From: CAVONV01 sp963697355 | GTDB lineage: Bacteria > Acidobacteriota > Vicinamibacteria > Marinacidobacterales > DATDRI01 | NCBI GenBank assembly: GCA_963697355.1 | Contig: CAVONV010000004.1 | Span: forward strand, 310,001 to 374,000 | Direction of reading: 5' to 3' | Length of the DNA stretch: 64,000 bases | In this document: positions 54,669 through 63,860 of the stretch, piece by piece | Layout of the letters: every line of letters begins with the position of its first letter | How positions within the stretch are numbered: position 1 is the stretch's first letter | Translations under genes and position numbers: made by a program | The notes under the pieces: model-generated | Seen by the model: the letters and a program-made list of their open reading frames with translations, nothing else | Told to the model about the DNA's origin: nothing | The model's database searches: none

Positions 54669-55817
54669 CTAGTCAACCTGTCTATGGAACCGCCCGGACC
54701 AGAGGTCGCTCAGGAACTCCTCGACCGGGAGTATATCGATACTCCCATCGCGACGACGCCGGGACTCCGTGCAGACAACGATCTTCCGCTCCAGTGGAAG
54801 TTCCTCTGCCAGTGCGAGCAAACCGGTCAGATCCCGACGGGTAACCCGTGGCTTTGCCTTGACCTCTATGGCGACGCGATCTCCGAGCACAAAGTCGACT
54901 TCGATGCGAGAGCGGGTGCGCCAATAGACAAGAGGAAGGTCGATTCGAAAGTAGTCGATCCACGCTCGCAACTCGAGAAAGACAAGGTGCTCGAGCGCCC
55001 TTCCGAACGTCTCCGACCCCGGTAGCACGTCGGATCGCTTCAACAGCGTATTGGCAACCCCGACGTCGAAGAAATAGAACTTGGGGGTTGCTACGGGTTT
55101 TCGCTTCACGGTCTTGCGATACGTCGGCAACTGGTATCCGATCAGGGTGTCCTCGAGGATCTGGAAGTACTCCCGCACGGTGCGGGCGGGTACACCGGCA
55201 TCGCTTCCGACCTTGGCGTAGTTGACTTGCTCGCCGTTGCAGGCTCCGGCAACGGCGAGGAACCGCGAGAAATTCTCCACGGAGCGGGTCAGGCCCTCGG
55301 CCCGAATCTCTTCCTGAAGGTACGTTCCCACGTACGCCTTGAGATCCTCGTGCGGAAACTCGGAGTCCAGGATTGCCGGGAGGCTACCCCGGTTCAGTCG
55401 ATCGAGAAGCCGGCCCGGCCCGGTTTCCGCGAACACCAGCGGATGAAGACGAGTTACCCAGGCTCGGCCGGCGAGGAGATTCGCACCGCCACGTTTCAGC
55501 TTGCGAGCGCTGCTCCCGGTGAGGACGAATCGCAGCTCTTTGTTGCGCTCGATCATCAGGTGGACTTCGTCCAGGAGAGCGGGCAGTTTCTGGACCTCGT
55601 CGACGACCACGAGTTTCGTCCCTGAAGGGAGCGTTTGGCGCATGTACTCAGGCCGTGCGCTCAGCTCGCGGAACGTATCCGCTTCAAGCAGGTCATAGAA
55701 CGCCGCGTCCGGAAACCGATGGTGGAGCAGTGTGCTCTTGCCCGTCTGTCGTGGCCCAAACAGGAAGATGGACCGATTGCGGAGTAACCGGCTTAGGTTG
55801 GTCGTCCGCTCGTACAT
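54669..55817 (-). CDS. AAA ATPase with DUF4143 domain
   Basis: A 382-residue protein starting at the ATG at 55817. The N-terminal ATPase has Walker A GPRQTGKSTLLHHRF (about 20), Walker B KLVVVDEVQKLPALLDEVHL (about 70) and sensor LTGSSARKLKRGGANLLAGR (about 100). The C-terminal half is DUF4143: a nuclease-like fold with KFYFFDVGVANTLLKRSDV, GRALEHLVFLELRAWIDYF and YWRTRSRIEVDFVLGDRVAI followed by EVKAK. These last motifs (E, D, E-x-K) match restriction-endonuclease-like cores. Such genes are numerous and mobile in bacteria, and their role is unknown. A 25-base perfect palindrome lies 26 bases upstream, likely an operator. Confidence 0.9.
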   Translation of the reverse strand: MYERTTNLSRLLRNRSIFLFGPRQTGKSTLLHHRFPDAAFYDLLEADTFRELSARPEYMRQTLPSGTKLVVVDEVQKLPALLDEVHLMIERNKELRFVLTGSSARKLKRGGANLLAGRAWVTRLHPLVFAETGPGRLLDRLNRGSLPAILDSEFPHEDLKAYVGTYLQEEIRAEGLTRSVENFSRFLAVAGACNGEQVNYAKVGSDAGVPARTVREYFQILEDTLIGYQLPTYRKTVKRKPVATPKFYFFDVGVANTLLKRSDVLPGSETFGRALEHLVFLELRAWIDYFRIDLPLVYWRTRSRIEVDFVLGDRVAIEVKAKPRVTRRDLTGLLALAEELPLERKIVVCTESRRRRDGSIDILPVEEFLSDLWSGRFHRQVD

Positions 55818-56282
55818 AATGTGATTATCGTCATTTTGACGTAATTCGGCAAGTATCTTGCCGAATTGTATGTAAATTGACACCATTGGTGCCGACTAGA
55901 CACGCTTGATTCGAGCCCGACATTTCAGTTGAGCTCGAACTCGACACCGCTTTCGGTCCGGAAACCGCGCGTGAAGGGACTGGCCATTGCGCACGACGGC
56001 ACGCACTTCCGTGCCGGTGCGAAATTGGAGCTCATAACGCCGACCACCGACCCCAGCAGGGCGGCAGTAGTACAGAGGGGTGTGCCGGCGGACTCACCGG
56101 AAGACAGGCGTTGCGTCTACGGCACGTACTGCTCGTTCCAAGGGAACCGCCCCTAAAACACCCACAGAGGAGGGCCCCTCTTTAGCTCTCGGAGAATCGC
56201 CCGCCCTACCTTCAGATACCCATTGATTTGCTTTTCCTCACTCCAAGGTGATTGATATCGAATGCAGCGGGCACGGTCGGTG
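55818..56282. other. intergenic region; operator palindrome, no gene
   Basis: The palindrome at 55843-55867 is the only clear feature. A plus-strand open frame at about 55920-56156 (containing VKGLAIAHDGTHFRAGAKLE) has no start signal and no recognised domain, so it was not called. Confidence 0.45.
55843..55867. promoter_or_regulatory. 25-base perfect palindrome upstream of the AAA-DUF4143 gene
   Basis: AATTCGGCAAG at 55843-55853 and its exact inverse at 55857-55867 flank TAT. A second, outer inverted pair (TACATA at 55813-55818 and TATGTA at 55869-55874) surrounds it. It lies 26 bases before the start codon, where a repressor would block transcription. No repressor gene is adjacent, so the ATPase itself, or a remote regulator, may bind it. 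Confidence 0.65.
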
Positions 56283-56786
56283 CTACGAAAGAGCGCCGGC
56301 GAGAAACATCGTTCCGAAGTGCAGGGTGAGAACAGCCTTTCCTTCGAACTTTCCTGTTCCCGGCGTGATGTCGATGAGCATATGCCCGGCATTACCGGCG
56401 CTCGACGAGTACATCGAATCGAGCTTGATGACTTGAGTCATGTCCGGTTCCACACCGCGCCCGAGCGCTCCTCTGTGAAGCGCTATCGTCCAATCGTCGG
56501 GACCGTTCTTGATGACGCCAATCGTATACTCGCCCGCAGGAATGGTTTCGCTCCCCGACATCGTATCAGCCGAAAACGTAATCGTAGGCCGTCGTGGTGT
56601 AATGAACGTCCCGACGGCTGCATTCTCCGCGTGCTCCAGGTTGGCGGGCGTCGTGTTGTACTTGATCGTCGCATCGGCACCGCCCGGAAGCTTGCACGTG
56701 ACGGTCTTATTGAAGTGAGGATGCGCCAGCGAAAGGCTCGCGGTCACCAAAAAAGCGACACCAATGACAGAGAATAATCTCTTCAC
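56283..56786 (-). CDS. exported DUF2911 protein
   Basis: A 167-residue exported protein. It starts at the GTG at 56786, because AAGGAGG lies seven bases upstream; a longer in-frame ATG has no such site. The signal peptide is KRLFSVIGVAFLVTASLSLA. The mature part matches DUF2911: VTCKLPGGADATIKYNTTPA, then SGSETIPAGEYTIGVIKNGP with DDWTIALHRG. The family has a beta-sandwich fold and unknown function, and usually has an E/Q-I-P-A-G-x-Y-(T/S) strand, present here. It is monocistronic. Confidence 0.82.
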   Translation of the reverse strand: MKRLFSVIGVAFLVTASLSLAHPHFNKTVTCKLPGGADATIKYNTTPANLEHAENAAVGTFITPRRPTITFSADTMSGSETIPAGEYTIGVIKNGPDDWTIALHRGALGRGVEPDMTQVIKLDSMYSSSAGNAGHMLIDITPGTGKFEGKAVLTLHFGTMFLAGALS

Positions 56787-57274
56787 GTTCTTCCTCCTTG
56801 TTTTGGGTAAGATACCAGCCAAAGCTGGGGCGAATGCTACCTATTCCAGTCCGCCGATTGCAAGCGCGACGCGCTCCAACGGATTAGATAGAAGGCTAGC
56901 CGAAGAGATAGCGCGATCGCGGGTCCGCTTGCGGGAGACAGATACCACCGACACCATGAGAGGTTTGGTGGCCGTTCGCGATCGCGTCACGCTGTTACGG
57001 ACGGGATGAGCGTTCCGTCCTGGCAGCTGTGAATATGAAGCCTAATGGAAGAGGAATCCCGATGACATTCCTATACGGCGTCGGTACGTGCGGAGAGTAA
57101 TACCCACTATCCATTGAGAGTGAAAACAACCTCCTATTCAATTCTATTTTTGAAGTTGACCCTCTTGGCGTCGAGACTGAAATCCATAGACGACGCGCAC
57201 TTACGATAACGCGCCTCGAGCGGGACACGCCTGGCACCACCTTTGCTCTTACCTCGATCGAAAGGAGGTGGGCC
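56787..57274. other. intergenic region, no gene
   Basis: No gene is seen. The palindrome CGCGATCGCG occurs twice (56912-56921 and 56977-56986), 65 bases apart; this is a common motif and may be chance. The end of the region supplies GAAAGGAGGTG for the next gene. Confidence 0.45.
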
Positions 57275-57814
57275 ATGAAGGCTTACAAACGAAAACGTCG
57301 TTCCTTGGTTGGCTTCGGGGGAGTGCGCGTGGCCGCCGTACTCACACTCGCGATTGTCGCTGCGTTTCTATCGGCATGCGGTGACGACAACAGTCCCACA
57401 TCGCCCGGCAGCGTGATCGCCAACCCGCCGCCACCCCCGCCGCCCAGACCCAGCCGCGCCAACCTTTCCGTCGAGGTTCTCTCATTCGGAGGTGTTGGAA
57501 GCGGTCAAGGCAATCTCTTCTTCGTCGAATTCCAGATGACCGAAAGCGCCGGCCTCGGTGCGAACATCAACTTCTTCCGGCTGGAGGTCTTTCGGGCAAC
57601 CGGAGAGTTGGAGGAGAGACGGGAGATCGGGGCGGATGAGATCGTTGCGGTGACGGGCTCGAACCGCCTCGAAGCGAACCAGTCACGGACGGAATCGGTG
57701 GGATTCTTGTTCCGAGCAACGGTGAAGAGGGGTCGTACGTTGCACCTGACCGTCGGCTTTACAGACGACCAGGGCAACAACATCAACATCGTGGAACAGT
57801 TCGTGTTCGTCTGA
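57275..57814 (+). CDS. lipoprotein of unknown function
   Basis: A 179-residue lipoprotein, ATG at 57275 after GAAAGGAGGTG, a very strong ribosome binding site. The signal (VAAVLTLAIVAAFLSAC) places the Cys at about 35. After a Pro-rich linker (ANPPPPPPPRPSRANL) comes a beta-sandwich-like region: LFFVEFQMTESAGLGANINF, then RTESVGFLFRATVKRGRTLH. It looks like a small immunoglobulin-like fold displayed at the outer membrane. I do not recognise a family. A terminator follows closely. Confidence 0.72.
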   Translation: MKAYKRKRRSLVGFGGVRVAAVLTLAIVAAFLSACGDDNSPTSPGSVIANPPPPPPPRPSRANLSVEVLSFGGVGSGQGNLFFVEFQMTESAGLGANINFFRLEVFRATGELEERREIGADEIVAVTGSNRLEANQSRTESVGFLFRATVKRGRTLHLTVGFTDDQGNNINIVEQFVFV

Positions 57815-57836
57815 ACGCGGTAGCAAGCCTAAAGAA

Positions 57837-57885
57837 GGCATCGGGAGCGGGTCCTCGCGAGGCCCGCTTCTCGATGCCGCTTTTC
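57837..57885 (+). terminator. terminator after the lipoprotein gene
   Basis: A long imperfect stem (GGCATCGGGAGCGGG with CCCGCTTCTCGATGCC) starts 23 bases after the stop at 57814 and is followed by GCTTTTC. The loop is GC-rich. Shape and position fit a rho-independent terminator. Confidence 0.7.
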
Positions 57886-58206
57886 AGAGTGTGGCGCTGG
57901 GTCGCAACGATGTTCGAACGCGCCCACCGCATCGAAAACGTGAATCGAGGCTGTCCTCCGGTCAACGAGGTAGTACTTCCCATTGCTGTCCCGGGCCGTC
58001 GCCGAAACCTCCGTTAATCGTGTTTCGGTGGGTTGTGCTCCCAAGACCGCGTCAACGACGCTGTCATCATTCAGCCGGAGTAACGCCTCACCGTCGCTTG
58101 CCCAGAGCGCGCCATCTGGACTGTATCGAAGGCTGTGAAGTTCGCCGGCAGGTCGCCCTTCGTCGTATCGGGGAGCGTGCTCCGGGAGAAGCGTGCCCCC
58201 GGCCAA
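57885..58206 (-). pseudogene. remnant of a beta-propeller (SMP-30/NHL-like) protein
   Basis: An open frame on the minus strand reads GELHSLRYSPDGALWASDGE, then NSDDSVVDAVLGAQ-like sequence and DSNGKYYLVDRRTASIHVFD. The S-P-D-G-A-L-W-x-S/A-D pattern is that of a beta-propeller blade. There is no plausible start or end, and it runs into the terminator of the convergent lipoprotein gene. It is most likely the degraded C-terminal part of a propeller protein. Confidence 0.4.
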
Positions 58207-58629
58207 TCCGCCGTTCCTCTCGACCGGCAAGCTGAGTGAACATATGGGGGCTAACGAGAACGAAATCTTCGGCCTAACTAAGCCGCCTCAGTAGAATGCG
58301 CAGAACGAGTCGGTGAATCTTCCGAATTCTCCTTCTCCCAGTCGCTTGATTAGGATATTGGATCGAGTGTCGCCACCCCCTCACTCTCAATACCGTCAGC
58401 GTCTTCCCATACCTCCCCAGGCCAATCACTTCCTCCTTAAGCCAGCCGGCCGCGTTGGGAGGCACTTGTCAAGAATTTTGTGCCTGCCAATCATTTTGCC
58501 TTGAATCGTGATTCGAACATCGCGCTGAGCTGGTCGAGGGCGGCCAGCATGTTGGCGGCAGCGCGCCGCTACCCGACCATGTGAAGATTCAAGCCGAGAA
58601 ATGGCAACAGGTCGTGTCGACGGTGGACT
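58207..58629. other. intergenic stretch, nothing recognised
   Basis: I find no gene or clear element between the propeller remnant and the MBL gene. A 63-codon minus-strand frame at 58274-58465 is arginine-rich but lacks a start signal and a known domain. Confidence 0.4.
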
Positions 58630-60390
58630 CTAGTTTTCGGGAGCGAATGTCTCCAGAATGCGGGCATCAACCCAATAGATGTCCTGGCTGCCGTTCCCGG
58701 GTCCGGTGATTCTTGCCATGAATTGATCATAGGAGAGCGACAAATTCGTCTTCTCAGGAAAAACGAGACTCCGGTCACTGCAGAAGAAAAGATAACGCCC
58801 GTCGGATGTCACATAGGGCCGCATGTCGCTGGAGGCCGTGTTGATAGCTTCACCCAAGTTTTTTGCGGGAAGCCATGCGCCGTCCTTGTCTCTAAAGCTG
58901 ATGTACAGATCATTTCTGCCGTAGCCGCCCGGCCGGGGTGAATCGAAGAGGATATATCGTTCATCGGGTGAAATACAGGCGTGGAACTCATGAAATTCCG
59001 TGTTGACGCCGGCACCTAGAACCTGGGGTTCCGTATAGACGCCCTTTAGATATTCTGAAACATAGATATCCCTGCTACCTTCTGAATCCCCATAATCAGC
59101 AGAAAGATAGAGATTGCCGCTTGACGCAACGCTCACAAAACCCTCACGCCCGTCTTCAGGACGGCCGGATTCCCAATGTACAGGTGCCGACCAGGTCTCA
59201 CCGCTTTTCTGGGACAGAAAAACATCTTCTCTGTTGTCCATGTAGAGTTGGTCAGCCGCGGGACAGGCGAAAGGATAGACAAAGGACATCGCGTTAGGGA
59301 AAGGTGCCAGGGACGGTCCAATCCAAGTATCCCCCTCTTGCTTCATGTGAAGGACAGCTGTTGTCCAGTTGGGAGACGATCGTGAGAAAAAAAGTTCGCT
59401 GCCGTCTCTCGTGAAGGTGATATCCATGTCGTTCATGCCTGATGAGATGATGCCGGGTGCAAAGAGCTCCGGTCTCAGGCCCGGCGGTCTCTGACCCAGA
59501 AAGGGGCCTCTGGGAGGATAAAGTGCTTGTCTTAAGGGATAACTCTCTACGATGTTTTCGATCCATGTCTCCTCGGTGACCTCTCCAGGGAAGAATGTGC
59601 TGTTCCACGACGCCCACGCCTTTAAGGGACGTCGTGCCTTGATGGCTTCCAGAGATAGGCCCTGTTCAATCAAGGAAGTGACAGCATCGATGGTTTCCCG
59701 GGTCATGGCATGATAGGCCTTCATCTCCTCCATGGTGTAGTCGCGCACATGACTTACTACAAAAGTCGCATCCTTTGGGAACAGAGTGATAATTCGGGCC
59801 AGGGTTTTTTCGAGTTCATACGCATTACCACCTCTGGATACTTGTGTGCCGGGAAAGGAATCTGAAAACACCAGATCGCCGACGCATACAATATTGGCTC
59901 TTTCAAAATGGACCACAACGTCGTTGCCTGTATGCCCCGGCATGAAATAGAGACCGATCGTTTCATCATTGAAGCGGATGGTCATCGAATCGTGAAGGAT
60001 CAGATTGGGCAAACCGGATTCGGGGAAATCCTCCCGCTTGAGAATATCCTCTCGGCACGGGGCGCTGGCTACAATGATTGCGTCCGGACCCAGCACGGCA
60101 TTGCCTAGAATATGATCGCCGTTGGAATGGGTATTGATGATATACCTTACCGGCCCGCCGCCGATCTTGTCCAGCTCAGCCTGAATGAGATCCACAGGAT
60201 CCATGCCCGTATCGACCAGCAGTATGCCCTCGGGCCCGGTAAAGACCAGCATTGCCACGAACTCATGAATGAAAAGCCTATAGAAGTTTTCCGATAGCCG
60301 AACGGTCTCCACGCCCGGTTTGGGCCGGCGCTGGGCGTACAGAGGCATAACGAATAGAGCAAGCAGCAGCAGGGTGAAAAGCCTTCGCAT
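58630..60390 (-). CDS. exported fusion of a metallo-beta-lactamase fold and a PD40 propeller
   Basis: A 586-residue exported protein, with AAGGAG before the ATG at 60390 and a signal peptide (RRLFTLLLLALFVMPLYAQ). Residues 25-260 are an MBL fold: the first zinc motif is NTHSNGDHILGN (about 84-95), with Asn in place of the middle His of HxHxDH, followed by PGHTGNDVVV (about 147), VCVGDLVFSD (about 168) and VSHVRDYT (about 213). From about 310 to 580 it is a PD40/WD40-like propeller with repeats like DGSELFFSRSSPNW, YILFDSPRPGGYGRNDLYIS and GRYLFFCSDRSLVFPE. Both halves are well defined, so this is a genuine fusion. Substrate is unknown. Confidence 0.88.
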   Translation of the reverse strand: MRRLFTLLLLALFVMPLYAQRRPKPGVETVRLSENFYRLFIHEFVAMLVFTGPEGILLVDTGMDPVDLIQAELDKIGGGPVRYIINTHSNGDHILGNAVLGPDAIIVASAPCREDILKREDFPESGLPNLILHDSMTIRFNDETIGLYFMPGHTGNDVVVHFERANIVCVGDLVFSDSFPGTQVSRGGNAYELEKTLARIITLFPKDATFVVSHVRDYTMEEMKAYHAMTRETIDAVTSLIEQGLSLEAIKARRPLKAWASWNSTFFPGEVTEETWIENIVESYPLRQALYPPRGPFLGQRPPGLRPELFAPGIISSGMNDMDITFTRDGSELFFSRSSPNWTTAVLHMKQEGDTWIGPSLAPFPNAMSFVYPFACPAADQLYMDNREDVFLSQKSGETWSAPVHWESGRPEDGREGFVSVASSGNLYLSADYGDSEGSRDIYVSEYLKGVYTEPQVLGAGVNTEFHEFHACISPDERYILFDSPRPGGYGRNDLYISFRDKDGAWLPAKNLGEAINTASSDMRPYVTSDGRYLFFCSDRSLVFPEKTNLSLSYDQFMARITGPGNGSQDIYWVDARILETFAPEN

Positions 60391-60854
60391 TTTTGTCTCC
60401 TTGTTATAACGAAACGGCTAGCTCAATTAGATCGCTCGAGAGATCCAGTTCATTTTGAGAGATTATATGCTGGTGCGCGCTAACGCGTCTCTTGCGGCGG
60501 GCTCTACGCGCACCATCGCCTCACCATTTGCCGAGCTTCAAAATCCATTTTTGGTGCGCAGATTGTAAAGACGCAAGGCAAACTTATGAAGGTCTGATTC
60601 GTTCGTCCAAAGAAGTCCGGCAATTGAGCTGATTGGGACATTGCGTTAGGCTGTCCAATGTCAAAACGGTCCCTCGTCAGTAGTTGATCCGGACAGAATC
60701 TAGGCTTACGCGATGTAGAAGCGAACAAGGAACGCGGGTTCGAAACTTTCCTGCCATCGTCCGAGAACGTACCCGCAAGGGGCCAGACATTTGTTGATTT
60801 GACCGGGTTCGGCGACATGCGGCAACGAGAACTGTCTTTGCGTGGAGGTTGTGG
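60391..60854. other. divergent promoter region
   Basis: This separates the MBL gene (minus) from the M28 gene (plus). It holds an inverted repeat GGTGCGCG at 60472-60479 and CGCGCACC at 60507-60514. No gene is seen. Confidence 0.45.
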
Positions 60855-62648
60855 ATGAAAAAAACACTGATGTGGATCACAGCTTTTTGTTTGTTTACCT
60901 TTTCGACTGTGATTGGACAACAAGCGAAAGAAGAAGAAAAACCTGATCCGATGGCCAATTTTTCGCTGGTTGATGAGACTTATTCTGTTCCTGAAGACAT
61001 GAAAGCTGGATTTGATTCCATAACGGAAAAAGATGCGGTCACGTATCTGAAATTTGTCTCCCATGATCTTCTAGAAGGAAGAGAGACTGCGAGTGATGGA
61101 TACGATATTGCTGCCCTTTATGCGGCGACCATGTTCGAGCTCTGGGGCATCGCGCCCGCCGGAGATGTCATCAAACCCCGGACGGATATGCGCCGCATGA
61201 TGATGGGCGAAAAACGGGAGGAAGGCTCCAAGAGGAGCTATTTTCAGAATATTGCCATGCGGGAAACTCTAGGAACAGAGGGAATGGCTGTTGCTCGGTG
61301 GCAGACAGGTCAGCAGAAAAAGACTCGTACGTTCTCGCCGAATATCGACTATAGCTATTCCGCCTCGGGCACACAATCTCTGACGGCGCCCGTGGTCTTC
61401 GTGGGATTTGGCATTCAGGAAGAATCTCTGAAACTCGACGAGTACAAAGACCTGGATGTCAAAGGCAAGTTCGTCATGATGATTTCTGAAGCGCCCCGAA
61501 AAGGCGATCCCGATTCTCCGTTCAACAAGGGCGAGCTGAAAGCGAAATACTACCCTGAGCGCCGTCCCATGAGGCGAAGGACGAACCCAAAAACCAAGTT
61601 GGCTAGCGATTTGGGGGCTTTGGGTGTCCTGTTGATCGACAACTCCCCTCAAGAGAATCCAGATGCAGCACGCCAGACTCTTGAAAGACAAAAAGTTTAT
61701 GATGATAAGCCCATCATCCCAGGTGAACGCCGAAGAATGTCGCTCATGGAGAGGGGGGGACCTCGCATGCCCTGGGACTCCATCGCTACAATCCGGGTTT
61801 CCAGACAGATGGCGAACCAGATCCTGGATTATGTGGGTCAGGATGTGGAGACTCTCAAAGGGAAGATCGAGGAAACGCTCCAGCCCCAATCCATGCCGCT
61901 TGCGGGCGTGACATTTACCGTCAAGAACACAGCCGAGACCAAAGTCGTCAACAGCATGAATGTTTTGGGATACGTCGAAGGCTCTGATCCAGAGCTGAAA
62001 GCAGAAGCCATCGTGATCGGTGGTCATCTGGACCACCTAGGCATGCGGGGCGACTATATTTACAACGGCGCCGACGATGACGGCTCCGGCTCCGTCGGCG
62101 TCATGGAGATTGCAGAAGCCTTTGCAAGAAATCCCGTCAAACCCAAGAGGTCGATCGTGTTCGCTCTATGGACGGGTGAAGAAAAAGGACTCCTCGGCTC
62201 GAGGTACTATGTGGCTCATCCCTTCATCGAAAAAACCTACTGTAACTTGAACCTCGATATGATCAGCCGTGCTTACGATAAGAAGCGTATAGGGATGATG
62301 GCCCGAATGTTCGGGGAAGACATTCCCAAGGAGGTTTTAGAAAAGGTCGATGCGGAGAAATTTGTCGTTCTCACCTACCACGCCGACACTCCCGAGTTAG
62401 GAACCACCATACGGGAAAATAACAGCTATGTCGGTCTTCACTTGAGCATGCGTGCGTCCAATGAAGCCATGGGTGGAAGCGACCACGCACCCTTTGCCAT
62501 GAACAAAATCCCTTGGGCGTTTTTCATTGCAGCAATGACCGAGGATTATCACCAACCTACAGATTCAGTGGACAAGGTGAGTCCGAAGCTGATGGAAAAG
62601 ATTATCCGCATCACTTATCTCACGGCATTTACGTTGGCGAATCATTGA
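60855..62648 (+). CDS. secreted M28-family aminopeptidase with PA domain
   Basis: A 597-residue exported peptidase. The ATG at 60855 is six bases after GGAGG and opens a signal peptide (KKTLMWITAFCLFTFSTVIG). Residues about 190-330 look like an inserted protease-associated (PA) domain. Zinc ligands of the M28 fold are all present: His and Asp in IGGHLDHLGMRG and YNGADDDGSGSV (about 390-410), Glu pair in WTGEEKGLLGS (about 439), Asp in LNLDMISRAY (about 466) and His in EDYHQPTDSVDK (about 565). It should cleave N-terminal residues from peptides in the periplasm or outside. It diverges from the MBL gene. Confidence 0.92.
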   Translation: MKKTLMWITAFCLFTFSTVIGQQAKEEEKPDPMANFSLVDETYSVPEDMKAGFDSITEKDAVTYLKFVSHDLLEGRETASDGYDIAALYAATMFELWGIAPAGDVIKPRTDMRRMMMGEKREEGSKRSYFQNIAMRETLGTEGMAVARWQTGQQKKTRTFSPNIDYSYSASGTQSLTAPVVFVGFGIQEESLKLDEYKDLDVKGKFVMMISEAPRKGDPDSPFNKGELKAKYYPERRPMRRRTNPKTKLASDLGALGVLLIDNSPQENPDAARQTLERQKVYDDKPIIPGERRRMSLMERGGPRMPWDSIATIRVSRQMANQILDYVGQDVETLKGKIEETLQPQSMPLAGVTFTVKNTAETKVVNSMNVLGYVEGSDPELKAEAIVIGGHLDHLGMRGDYIYNGADDDGSGSVGVMEIAEAFARNPVKPKRSIVFALWTGEEKGLLGSRYYVAHPFIEKTYCNLNLDMISRAYDKKRIGMMARMFGEDIPKEVLEKVDAEKFVVLTYHADTPELGTTIRENNSYVGLHLSMRASNEAMGGSDHAPFAMNKIPWAFFIAAMTEDYHQPTDSVDKVSPKLMEKIIRITYLTAFTLANH

Positions 62649-62863
62649 TCCTTGAAACGGCGACTGGATCGTTTGCAGCCTATACGGTGATTCGTTCCAT
62701 GTGCTCCATCGGTCGGTTTCGAATGTTTCCTCGTTGAGTTCGATACCGAGGCCGGGGTCTCGTGGAACGGAGGTAGCCGTTTTGGGAGCCTACTGGAAGA
62801 TCGCGAAAGCTATCGGTCGAGCTCCGATACCCACGTAGCAAAAGAAACTCGCTCTCAGAACTC

Positions 62864-63721
62864 CTAGCCGACGATGTATAGGTAAAGGTCGTGCCTGTCG
62901 CGCTCATCTCCCGAAGTCTCCACACCCCTCACCAACCACCCGGGGATCGTATAGTTGTGTGTAATCACACGTGTGCCTGGCCTAAGCTCTGTCTCTAATC
63001 GAGGTCGAATCAACTCGTTCCCACCCGGAGTCAGAAAAAGTATGACTATCGTTGCGGTTGCGAGGCTTGTTCGAGTTGCATCTTCCACGCGAAACTCTAC
63101 GCGATGATCGACCCCAGATGATTTGGCCATCCTTTTTGCCTTTTCGATGAGCTCCGGATCGATGTCAACTCCGATGCCCCGCGCTCCATAATCTCGGGCG
63201 GCGGCTATCACGATTCTTCCATCACCGCATCCCAGGTCGATGATCACATCGTCTTCACTCAATTCCGCGAGCTCTAACATGGCCTTTACAACTGAATGCG
63301 GTGTTGGGACGTAGGGCGCTAGATCCGGGGCGTCTTCGCGGGTGTGAGCCCCGACATACAGGCCGAGATTGCCGGAGGAATCGTTTCGAAACGCGAACCG
63401 ACGTCCCGGATCGAGCTGGTAAGCGAGCGGCTCACCATTGCTCTCGATGGTCACATACAGCGTGAGACCGCTCGGATACCGATCGATGGTGCCCGGAGGA
63501 AGGATTCTTTTTAGCTCTTCTTCCGCGTCAGACCTCTTGACGAGATACTCGACCGGTTCCTTCGTAGCGTTTCGGATGAGGAGCTCGTCGGAGCCAACGT
63601 CGGATTCCGCCGTTCGGTCGGGCTGTGGCTCAGAACCGGCACATGCGGATAGCATCGCCAACAATATGAAGACGGCACTCCACCACCCCGACCCGATGAT
63701 CCGTCTCTTCTTCAGCCGCAC
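62864..63721 (-). CDS. lipoprotein-like class I SAM-dependent methyltransferase
   Basis: A 285-residue protein, GTG at 63721. The N-terminus is a signal with a lipobox (VFILLAMLSACAG, Cys at about 27), so the enzyme should be exported. A beta-rich region (about 45-125) follows. The methyltransferase is at about 130-285: VIIDLGCGDGRIVIAAARDY is motif I (the S-adenosylmethionine loop), GARGIGVDIDPELIEKAKRM is motif II, and EFRVEDATRTSLATATIV is motif III. The fold looks complete. An exported methyltransferase is odd, as the donor is cytoplasmic; the start or signal could be wrong. Confidence 0.8.
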   Translation of the reverse strand: MRLKKRRIIGSGWWSAVFILLAMLSACAGSEPQPDRTAESDVGSDELLIRNATKEPVEYLVKRSDAEEELKRILPPGTIDRYPSGLTLYVTIESNGEPLAYQLDPGRRFAFRNDSSGNLGLYVGAHTREDAPDLAPYVPTPHSVVKAMLELAELSEDDVIIDLGCGDGRIVIAAARDYGARGIGVDIDPELIEKAKRMAKSSGVDHRVEFRVEDATRTSLATATIVILFLTPGGNELIRPRLETELRPGTRVITHNYTIPGWLVRGVETSGDERDRHDLYLYIVG

Positions 63722-63860
63722 GATGTTATGGTCTCACACTTTGCAAATGATGGCAGATGGCGAAGCTCAAATCTGCTAAACCCGGTCGCTTTGTTCATGA
63801 AGGATATCCCCGTCAAGTGACCTATCGGTGAAGGCCCCCCGAGGTATCAAAACGCCTTTT
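63722..63860. other. short intergenic stretch, nothing recognised
   Basis: Bases 63722-63860 show no gene or element I can name. They separate the methyltransferase gene from the fragment at the window edge. Confidence 0.4.

Noticed and set aside
56912..56986. Two CGCGATCGCG palindromes 65 bases apart, considered as a regulatory or origin site
   Set aside because: GCGATCGC palindromes are common in many genomes; two copies alone prove nothing.
58274..58465. Arginine-rich 63-codon frame, considered as a transposase remnant
   Set aside because: No start signal and no transposase motif; the resemblance was only in composition.
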